DNA of 42,278 nucleotides, taken from contig CAYQAS010000026.1 in NCBI GenBank assembly GCA_964415525.1, forward strand, positions 1-42,278, given 5' to 3'. Made by a program: the position numbers and the translations under genes. Origin of the DNA: CAZPUI01 sp964415525. Its GTDB lineage: Bacteria; Acidobacteriota; Holophagae; Holophagales; Holophagaceae. The notes under the pieces were generated by a model, which saw nothing but the letters and a program-made list of their open reading frames with translations, did not search any database and had not been told where the DNA came from. Positions 7,249 through 13,517 of this stretch are shown here, one piece after another (position 1 is the first letter of the stretch; every line of letters starts with the position of its first letter).

Positions 7249-8318
7249 AGACCGGCGGCCTTTGGAAGCTCGACCCCTACCACCGGAACCCGCTGTCCAT
7301 CCGCCAGCCCCCGGTAGACCTTCCCGTCCTCCCAGATCCAGACTTCCCCAGGCTTGCCATCCTTCAGCCCTGCATCGATACCAAAGACACGGCCATCGTG
7401 GAAAGACGTCACCCGATCCAGGGTGGAATGCCCCACGACCACCGCCTTGACCTTGAAGGCCTTCAGCAGGGCATCCACATCCTTGGTGGTGGATTCGGGC
7501 TGTTTCTTCTCCATGCCCGGAATGAGCCCGCGGTACCAGAGCGGCCCCGCACCGCCAAGGAGTGAAGCGTTTTCACCGCTTCTGAGCTGACTGCGGAACT
7601 GTTGATTGATTCCTTCCAGATCGCTACCCGCTCGGACAACGGAAGGCGAAAGTCCCCCATGGACAAATAGATGATGGCCCACGCGCAATACAGCGGGCTG
7701 CGCCCTAAGCCACAGTCCCAGTTCCGTGTCATGGGCCACGAGTCCAGACATGTCGCGATGCAGAAGTGCCCCTGTCTCCAAGAATCGAGGGTGGGCATAG
7801 CGCGTATCGTGACGCAGGACCATGGCCTCATGGTTCCCCATGACAAAGTGAACCATCCCGCCTTCCCGGACGGCCTGCTGTTGAAGGCTTCTGACCAGCC
7901 AGTAGGATTTCGTCACATCAGGGCCGCGGTCCGCGATGTCTCCCAGGACCACCAGATGTCCAGCCCCGTACTTCCATGTGGCCTTGGCATCCATGACGCC
8001 ATGGGCCTGGAGCAGCTTCCGGAATCCAGCCCCGTTCCCGTGCACATCGCTCACAGCCGTGACTTTGACGGCCTTCGGAACATCGTCCGGGACGGTGCCA
8101 ATTCCATCAGGGTTCAACTGCACTGAAGGCATGTCCGGCAGTGAGAGCCAATGACCAGCCCCAAGGGCCCGCTGGACGACCTTCCCATCAACGATCTCCA
8201 CGACCTTCGCCGTCCGATTCTCCCAGAAGACATGGGGGCCTTCGTTGAGGGCCTGGGCCGAGGCGACGAGGCTGGAAAGGGTCAGCAAGGATGTCAGGGC
8301 GAGGCGATGCAGGGACAC
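7245..8318 (-). CDS. Exported calcineurin-like metallophosphatase
   Basis: A 357-residue protein with a signal peptide (1-23, cleavage after SAQA) and a PPP-type metallophosphatase domain. Metal and catalytic motifs are SDVHGN (Asp91, His93), GDIADRGPD (Asp127), MGNHEA (Asn162, His163), VHGGLSP and VVGHST. It resembles the Shewanella-like phosphatase group; the substrate is not predictable from sequence. The frame is open further upstream, but the GTG at 8316-8318 is preceded by GGAGG at 8 nt and directly starts the signal peptide. It is the first gene of the operon leading to ogt, murB and rlmN and is divergent from ruvX. Confidence 0.88.
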   Translation of the reverse strand: MSLHRLALTSLLTLSSLVASAQALNEGPHVFWENRTAKVVEIVDGKVVQRALGAGHWLSLPDMPSVQLNPDGIGTVPDDVPKAVKVTAVSDVHGNGAGFRKLLQAHGVMDAKATWKYGAGHLVVLGDIADRGPDVTKSYWLVRSLQQQAVREGGMVHFVMGNHEAMVLRHDTRYAHPRFLETGALLHRDMSGLVAHDTELGLWLRAQPAVLRVGHHLFVHGGLSPSVVRAGSDLEGINQQFRSQLRSGENASLLGGAGPLWYRGLIPGMEKKQPESTTKDVDALLKAFKVKAVVVGHSTLDRVTSFHDGRVFGIDAGLKDGKPGEVWIWEDGKVYRGLADGQRVPVVGVELPKAAGL

Positions 8319-8350
8319 GGATGGGACCTCCACCCTTCTAAGATGACAGG

Positions 8351-8785
8351 ATGCGCTGGATGGCTCTCGACCACGGAACGAAGAAGATCGGCATCGCCTT
8401 TTGCGACGCCCTGGAGATCCTTGCCTCGCCTTTCGAGGTCTGGCCCATGGAGGGTGACGCCACGATCGAGCGCCTCGGGAAACTCGCCAAATCGGAATGC
8501 GCCGAGGCACTCCTGGTAGGCATGCCCTGCCACAAGGACGGCACTCCGAGCGCAACGGCCCCGCTCGCCCAGGCCTTTGGTGAGGCTCTGGCCGCCCGCA
8601 CCGGTCTGCCCCTGCGCTTCACAGACGAGCACCTTACCAGCGCCGAGGCAGAGCGACTCCTGGCCCAGCGCGGCGTGAAGGCCAAGGACCGCAAGGCCAA
8701 GCTCGATGCCGCCAGCGCCGCCGTACTGCTCCAGGGCCACCTGGAGGAGCGCTCCTCCCACGCCATGCCCCGCGATCAGGCCTGA
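8351..8785 (+). CDS. ruvX: Putative pre-16S rRNA nuclease / Holliday junction resolvase-like YqgF
   Basis: A 144-residue RNase H-fold protein of the YqgF/RuvX family. The first acidic residue is Asp7 in MALDHGTKKIGIA, followed by LLVGMPCHKDG, then TDEHLTSAEAE (Glu93) and LDAASAAVLLQ (Asp119), the usual three acidic positions. The family matures the 16S rRNA 5' end in E. coli; a role in recombination was proposed earlier. The ribosome-binding site is weak. It lies 32 bp from the divergent metallophosphatase gene and 7 nt before the next gene. Confidence 0.9.
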   Translation: MRWMALDHGTKKIGIAFCDALEILASPFEVWPMEGDATIERLGKLAKSECAEALLVGMPCHKDGTPSATAPLAQAFGEALAARTGLPLRFTDEHLTSAEAERLLAQRGVKAKDRKAKLDAASAAVLLQGHLEERSSHAMPRDQA

Positions 8786-8792
8786 GGCACCC

Positions 8793-9380
8793 ATGGGCCA
8801 CTTCGACCAGCTCACCCACCCCGAACACCCCGCCGTCGTCATCTCTCGCCGCCCCCGATCCGGCCAGGAAGCCGCCTTCCAGGACTGGGCCCGGGGCATC
8901 TTCGAGGTCATGGCCGCCCAGCCGGGATTCCGGTCCTACCAGGCGGTACCGCCCGTGGAAGCCTCCGCACGCGACTGGTTCTTCGTCTTCACTTTCGAGG
9001 ACGAGGCCACCCTGAAGACCTGGCTCCAGAGCGACCTCCGCGCCCAGTGGCAGACCCGATCGGAAGGGCTGACGGAAGGCCCCGGCGCCGCCCGCGTGGT
9101 CCACGGACTGGAGGCCCTGATGGGCGTGCCCGCCGAACACGGAGATACGCCCGCCTGGAAATTGGCTGCCCTCACGGAGCTGGGGCTCGCCCCCACCGTA
9201 TTCATCGTCGGCCTGCTCCTGCTGCAACTGCCGTTCTTTGCCGACTGGAGTCGTGGCGGCCTCTGGGGCGCGTGGTGGCAGGTGCTGCTCTCCACCGCCA
9301 TCTGCGTCTCCACCATGACCTGGGTCGTGATGCCCCTGCTCATGCGGGCCTTCCGGAAGTGGCTCTTTCCGGCGAACTGA
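8793..9380 (+). CDS. ABM-domain protein with two membrane helices
   Basis: A 195-residue protein. Residues about 10-105 have the antibiotic-biosynthesis-monooxygenase (ABM) ferredoxin-like fold pattern (VVISRRPRSGQEAAFQDWA, then PGFRSYQ and WFFVFTFED). Two hydrophobic helices follow (about 131-149 and 161-184). Similar fused ABM plus membrane proteins exist in many bacteria with no firm function. The ATG at 8793 comes 7 nt after the ruvX stop, so the two are likely co-transcribed. It converges with the LytTR regulator gene 3 bp away. Confidence 0.75.
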   Translation: MGHFDQLTHPEHPAVVISRRPRSGQEAAFQDWARGIFEVMAAQPGFRSYQAVPPVEASARDWFFVFTFEDEATLKTWLQSDLRAQWQTRSEGLTEGPGAARVVHGLEALMGVPAEHGDTPAWKLAALTELGLAPTVFIVGLLLLQLPFFADWSRGGLWGAWWQVLLSTAICVSTMTWVVMPLLMRAFRKWLFPAN

Positions 9381-9383
9381 GGC

Positions 9384-10127
9384 CTACAGCCCCAGCAGCT
9401 CCTTCATCCGCGGGGTCACGCTGCGGCTGACCTCCAGGTCCAGGCCTTCACCCACGCGGACACTCGCCCGCCCGCCCTCCAGCGGCTTGAGGCCGAGCAC
9501 CGCCTCGGGACGCAGCAGCAGGTGGCGCTGGATGCGCACCATTCCGGCCTTGGGGAAGTGGGATTCCACTTCGCCGAGGGTGGTCCAGTCCGTGCGGAAG
9601 CGGGTGAGCTTGCCGCCGGTGCCCGCCCAGACATGCACGACCTCGTCCTCCACCTCGAAGTGGGAGACGCGCTTGAGCTCCAGGAAGATGTGGCCCTCGC
9701 CCGCCCGCACGGGGAACCGGCCGCCCAAAAGATCCTTCAGTTCTCCGACGGTGCGACGCGGCACGGCGCCGCCCTGGAGCCGCTGGAGCGCCTTCTGGAG
9801 ACGATCCGCGGAAAGCGGCTTGAGGATGTAGTCCACCGCCGCCGTCTCGAAGGCCCGCACGGCGTGTTCCGCGAAGGCGGTCACGAAGATGACCGGCGGG
9901 CAGGCGTGACCTTCCTCGAGTTCCGCCATCACCTCCAGACCCGAGACGCCCGGCATCTGGATGTCCAGAAAGAGGGCGTCCACCTCGGGCCGCTCCTTGA
10001 GCCAGACCAGCAGGTCCGCGCCGTTCTCGAACTCTGCCGTCACCTCACAGCCGGCCTCCCGCAGGAGGCGACTCAGGCGCTGTCGGGCCAGGGGTTCGTC
10101 ATCGGCGAGGGCGACGCGCAGGCTCAT
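9384..10127 (-). CDS. LytTR-family response regulator
   Basis: A 247-residue regulator with an N-terminal receiver (1-115; acidic pocket Asp9/Asp10, phospho-acceptor Asp55 in LFLDIQMPG, Thr of FVTAFAEHAV, Lys of ILKPLSADR) and a C-terminal LytTR DNA-binding domain (about 140-245, including WTTLGEVESHFPKAGMVRIQR). LytTR proteins bind direct repeats upstream of target genes. The ATG overlaps the stop of the sensor kinase gene (ATGA, 10124-10127), so the pair is one two-component system. Confidence 0.93.
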   Translation of the reverse strand: MSLRVALADDEPLARQRLSRLLREAGCEVTAEFENGADLLVWLKERPEVDALFLDIQMPGVSGLEVMAELEEGHACPPVIFVTAFAEHAVRAFETAAVDYILKPLSADRLQKALQRLQGGAVPRRTVGELKDLLGGRFPVRAGEGHIFLELKRVSHFEVEDEVVHVWAGTGGKLTRFRTDWTTLGEVESHFPKAGMVRIQRHLLLRPEAVLGLKPLEGGRASVRVGEGLDLEVSRSVTPRMKELLGL

Positions 10128-11305
10128 GGTTCAGTCCTCCCACGGGGGGCGAAAGGGGTCGGCCGGGAAGCCAAACTTGGCCTCGCTTCCCAGCGCGGGG
10201 ATGCGGGGGAGAGGTCGGCCCCAAAAGGCTCAAGCGATCTCCCCCGTTCAACGTCCGTATCAATTCGAATCTCCGCCAGGGTCCAGATGCCCTGGCTGTA
10301 GAGGCGGTACGAGGCGGCATCGCCGTAGGCCAGCTTCAGACGGGCGATGAGGTTCTTCACACCGACGCCCTCCCCTGGCACGGGCGGCAGCGGGGCGCCG
10401 TTGTTGGCCACCCGCAGGACGATCACGTTCCCCTCCCGCAGGCCCGCAATGTAGAGTTCGCCGCCCTTGGTACTGGGACCGATGCCGTGCTTCAGCGCGT
10501 TCTCCACGCTGGGTTGGAGCAGGAAGGGCGGCGTCTCGATGGGGTCCAGGCTCTCGTCCCAGTCCCAGGCGATCTTGATGCGGTTCCCCATGCGCATGCG
10601 CTCCACGGAGAGGTAGCGCTCCAGCATGGCCCGCTCGTCCCCGAGCGGCGCCATGGCGCGGCTCCCGTGGCGGGTCAGGGCGCGGTAGAGGTCCGCCAGA
10701 TCGAGGATCACCTGCTCCGCGGCCAGGGCGTCCACCCGCACCAGTTCCGCAAGACCGTTGAGGGCGTTGAAGAGCACGTGGGGGCTCAGCTGACCCCGCA
10801 GGAGGATCCATTCCGCCTCTCGGGCATGGCGCTCCGCCTCGATCTTGTCGTGCTCCGTTTTGGCGTGCTGGGCCAGGAAGTAGCCGAGGATGGGCAGGGA
10901 CGTGATTAGCACCAGCAGCTGGGCCGCAGCATTCCCGGCGAAGCCGACGCCCTGGATGCCGTGAGCCCGGGCCAGCCAGATCAGCAGGGCGTCCAGCTGC
11001 GCGAGCACGAGGGCGGCCCCGAAGGCGAAGACAACGGACTGGAAGGCGCCCCGGAAGAAGGGCGCAAAGTCTCGACCTTCGCCCGTCCACATCCACGGGA
11101 TGGGCGAGGCCCACACGTAGAGCCCACTGAACAGGAATGGGGTGAACACCGTGCTCGCCCAGGCCGCCACACTCCAGGGCGCCTGCGGCATGAGCAGCGT
11201 GAGCTTCATCATGAAGAGCGGCAGCCCGAAGACGAAGACACTCACCCAGACCCAGCGGCTGTGGAGCCGCTTCTTCTGATGGGCGAGGAGCCAGGTGAGT
11301 TTCAT
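10124..11305 (-). CDS. LytS/YehU-type membrane sensor histidine kinase
   Basis: A 393-residue kinase with four predicted membrane helices in residues 18-145, a short linker helix, then a His_kinase domain with QLSPHVLFNALN (His176) and an ATPase domain with NALKHGIG and a glycine-rich GEGVGVKNLIARL. It has no extracytoplasmic sensor domain. Its partner is the overlapping LytTR regulator. The frame is open to 11404, but the upstream part lies in a palindromic repeat, so the ATG at 11303-11305 (MKLTWLLAHQ) is preferred. Confidence 0.88.
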   Translation of the reverse strand: MKLTWLLAHQKKRLHSRWVWVSVFVFGLPLFMMKLTLLMPQAPWSVAAWASTVFTPFLFSGLYVWASPIPWMWTGEGRDFAPFFRGAFQSVVFAFGAALVLAQLDALLIWLARAHGIQGVGFAGNAAAQLLVLITSLPILGYFLAQHAKTEHDKIEAERHAREAEWILLRGQLSPHVLFNALNGLAELVRVDALAAEQVILDLADLYRALTRHGSRAMAPLGDERAMLERYLSVERMRMGNRIKIAWDWDESLDPIETPPFLLQPSVENALKHGIGPSTKGGELYIAGLREGNVIVLRVANNGAPLPPVPGEGVGVKNLIARLKLAYGDAASYRLYSQGIWTLAEIRIDTDVERGRSLEPFGADLSPASPRWEARPSLASRPTPFAPRGRTEP

Positions 11306-11330
11306 GGGATCCCAGTGTGCCACTGGGACA

Positions 11331-11397
11331 GGGGTCAGGGTGCAGGGTTCAAGGTTCGATGCTGCCCTGAACCCCACACTCCGAACCCTGTACCCTT
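11331..11397. repeat. Imperfect palindromic intergenic element, copy A
   Basis: The divergent gap between the LytS kinase and the SpoU gene is mostly one inverted repeat: GGGTGCAGGGTTC (11338-11350) pairs with GAACCCTGTACCC (11383-11395), 12 of 13 positions. It shares GGTCAGGGT and GCCCTGAACCCC with the element at 35172-35248. Probably a dispersed REP-like element. Confidence 0.6.
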
Positions 11398-11402
11398 TCC
11401 CC

Positions 11403-12194
11403 ATGCCCCTGCCCTCCGATCCCGCCTTCGCCCCCTACGCTCAGCTCCATGGCGCCAAGACGCTGACCCATCCCGAGGCCGGCCCCTGCTTCGTCTGCGA
11501 GGGGCGGTTCCTGGTGGAGGAGGCCCTGAAGGATGCCGACCGCCTTCAGATCCTCTCGGTGCTCGCCTCGGACCGCGCGGCGAGCGGCTTTGCGGAACGG
11601 CTGCCTACGGACGTTCCCCTCTTGAGCCTGCCCGATGCGGAGCTGGAGGCCCTGGTGGGTTTCCCCTTCCACCGGGGCGTGCTGGCCTGTGTCGCCATCC
11701 CAACCGAACCGAGTCTGGAGACGCTGCACGCCGCCCGTCACCTGCTGGTCTTGCCGCGTCTCGACAACGTGGACAACCTGGGCAACCTCCTGCGCACGGG
11801 CGCAGCCCTCGGCATCGACGGTGTGCTGGCGGGCAGCGGCCCGAGCCCCTTCGACCGTCGTTCCGTGCGCGTCTCCATGGGAGCCGCCTGGCGGATTCCC
11901 GTGTGGCAGCGCTCGGACGAGACAGAACTGGCGGCCCTTCTGGCGGGCTGGCAGTCCACCGCGGTCGGTGAAGTCGCCGCCGCGGCCCTACGGGATGATG
12001 CTGTGGCGCTGGCGGACTGGCGGCCCACCGCTGCCTCGGCCCTGGTGCTCGGCCCCGAAGGCCCCGGCCTCGACGCCGCCTGGCTGGACCGCTGCGACCG
12101 CGTGGTGCGCATCCCCATGGCCCGGGGCATGGACAGCCTGAACGTGGCGGCGGCGGGGGCGATCCTCATGGCCCGCCAGCTTGGCCTGAGCTGA
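11403..12194 (+). CDS. SpoU/TrmH-family RNA 2'-O-methyltransferase
   Basis: A 263-residue SPOUT methyltransferase. The N-terminal substrate-binding part (about 15-100) includes CEGRFLVEEAL and FHRGVLACV. The C-terminal SpoU domain has the three knot motifs: NVDNLGNLLRTGAALG, LVLGPEGPGL and IPMARGMDSLNVAAAGAIL. Members methylate ribose in tRNA or 23S rRNA using S-adenosylmethionine; the exact target base cannot be assigned. The ATG at 11403 lies directly after palindromic element A. A start further upstream would have to translate through that element. Confidence 0.9.
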   Translation: MPLPSDPAFAPYAQLHGAKTLTHPEAGPCFVCEGRFLVEEALKDADRLQILSVLASDRAASGFAERLPTDVPLLSLPDAELEALVGFPFHRGVLACVAIPTEPSLETLHAARHLLVLPRLDNVDNLGNLLRTGAALGIDGVLAGSGPSPFDRRSVRVSMGAAWRIPVWQRSDETELAALLAGWQSTAVGEVAAAALRDDAVALADWRPTAASALVLGPEGPGLDAAWLDRCDRVVRIPMARGMDSLNVAAAGAILMARQLGLS

Positions 12195-12315
12195 AGGCCA
12201 CGGTGGATCACCACAGCAGATCGCAGCATCGGATCGCGTCACACCCGCGGCACAGGCGGAGTGCAGGCTGATCGGAAGCCCCGCCGCTGCCGATGAGGTG
12301 CCCAAGGTGGTCGCC

Positions 12316-13143
12316 ATGTCGCCCTCCCTCTTCCTTCCCGAACCCCCTGCCCGCCTGGAGCTCTGGGCGGACTATTTCGAAGGCCAGCTGGATACCCGGG
12401 CCTTCCGCGTCCGCTTCCCGCATCATGCCGTTCTCAGCGCCAACCCGCTGGTGATCGAGCCGGAGCGCGGTTCCTTCGTCTACCTGGAGAAGTTCGGCGC
12501 CGTCGTCTTCTGGAACTGCTCGGCGGCGCTGGTGGCGTCGCTCCTGGAGGAACTTGCAGCCTTGCCCGAACTCGGACCCCGCATGGATCGGGTGCGGGAC
12601 CGCCTGACGGTCCATCTGGGGGCCGAGACGGACCGGGTGGGCTTCTCGGAGGTCTGGTTGAAGGACCTCACCCTCGACAAGCTCAAGATCATCAGCCTCG
12701 CCCTGGCCCAGAGCGTGTCCCTGGATCACATCGAGGAGACGGTAAAGGCCGCCATGGCGCGCTTCGAGCCCGTGGTGAAGGAACTGGGCGAGCACGGGCG
12801 CCTCACCCTGCGCCACAAGGAGGCCCTCCAGCTCATCGGCTTCACCTTGGAGGTACGCGCGCTGGTCTTGGAGAACCTCACGCTCTTCGACGACCCACCG
12901 GAGACCTGGGAGAGCGAGAGCCTCGCCCATCTCGACGGCGCCCTCTTCGACGCCTTCGACCTGGAGGAGCGGCTGGGGGCCATCCAGCAGAAGCTCGCCT
13001 ACCTCGCCGACGCAGGGGCGCGGGTGATGGATGTCCTCACGACCCGCAAGAACCACCGTCTGGAGTGGATCATCATCGGCCTCATCGCCGTGGAGATCGT
13101 GTTCTTCCTGCTGGAGAAGATCCCTGCGTGGCTGAAGGGCTGA
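12316..13143 (+). CDS. RMD1/DUF155-family protein with C-terminal membrane helix
   Basis: A protein of 275 residues from the ATG at 12316 (a GTG at 12298 would add six). It has the RMD1 (DUF155) layout: an FGAVVFWNCSAAL segment early, a helical middle with LALAQSVSLDHIEETV, a coiled-coil-like region, then a C-terminal helix LEWIIIGLIAVEIVFFLLEKI that anchors it to a membrane. In yeast and mitochondria RMD1 relatives are linked to membrane and organelle organisation; the bacterial role is unknown. It sits 121 nt after the SpoU gene on the same strand. Confidence 0.8.
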   Translation: MSPSLFLPEPPARLELWADYFEGQLDTRAFRVRFPHHAVLSANPLVIEPERGSFVYLEKFGAVVFWNCSAALVASLLEELAALPELGPRMDRVRDRLTVHLGAETDRVGFSEVWLKDLTLDKLKIISLALAQSVSLDHIEETVKAAMARFEPVVKELGEHGRLTLRHKEALQLIGFTLEVRALVLENLTLFDDPPETWESESLAHLDGALFDAFDLEERLGAIQQKLAYLADAGARVMDVLTTRKNHRLEWIIIGLIAVEIVFFLLEKIPAWLKG

Positions 13144-13263
13144 GGCAAGGGCCCAAACGGCTTGGATTAATACGGCATTCATTCCAAAGACAGATGCAAG
13201 TCCCAGGCATGCTCATGCCAAAGACTGTCTCGCACAAGGAGACCTATAACACGTTTTCAACTG

Positions 13264-13279
13264 CATGAATTTATTCATG
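13264..13279. promoter_or_regulatory. Palindrome CATGAATTTATTCATG
   Basis: A perfect inverted repeat (7-bp arms, 2-nt centre) in the AT-rich promoter region, directly before TTGACA. It is the right size for a dimeric repressor or activator site. The regulator is unknown. Confidence 0.35.
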
Positions 13280-13378
13280 TTGACACCACATATCGCCCAG
13301 GAGCCGCCCTTCGACATGCGCCCAGGCATGCATACACACTCAAATTATTGTATTTACATAACTTGATCTGCGTACTGG

Positions 13379-13493
13379 TCCAGTTGGCAAAGCAAAACTG
13401 GATCTTCTGATCCACTCCTTTGGGTTGGACATTAGTGGGCCATCTTGCCTTGACAAGCCCCTGTTCCCCGCGGTCCCCATTGCCGCGGTTTTT
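13379..13493 (+). promoter_or_regulatory. Structured 5' leader with terminator-like hairpin (candidate attenuator)
   Basis: Several complementary segments lie in series: TCCAGTT (13379-13385) with AACTGGA (13396-13402); GGATC (13400-13404) with GATCC (13409-13413), a competing stem; CCACT (13412-13416) with AGTGG (13434-13438); GGGC (13437-13440) with GCCC (13457-13460), enclosing CTTG/CAAG. The last stem, CCGCGG (13468-13473) with CCGCGG (13483-13488), is followed by five T residues, 25 nt before the start codon at 13518. The overlapping alternatives and final terminator shape suggest transcription attenuation. It matches no riboswitch class I know. Confidence 0.4.
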
Positions 13494-13517
13494 ATGTCCC
13501 ATTTCAAGGAGACTTCC

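Larger units (their letters stand above)
13144..13517. other. 374-nt AT-richer intergenic region before the gingipain-like gene
   Basis: This gap is clearly richer in A/T than its surroundings, mainly at 13166-13390, as expected for a regulated promoter region. It holds a palindrome at 13264-13279 and, from about 13370, a chain of predicted RNA stems ending in a terminator-like hairpin. TTGACA at 13280-13285 could be a -35, but no good -10 follows at 17 bp. No gene is seen. Confidence 0.6.

Noticed and set aside
13144..13517. c-di-GMP (GEMM) or another known riboswitch in the protease leader
   Set aside because: GGCAAAGC occurs, but the conserved GEMM core blocks and tetraloop arms are not present; no other class consensus was found.
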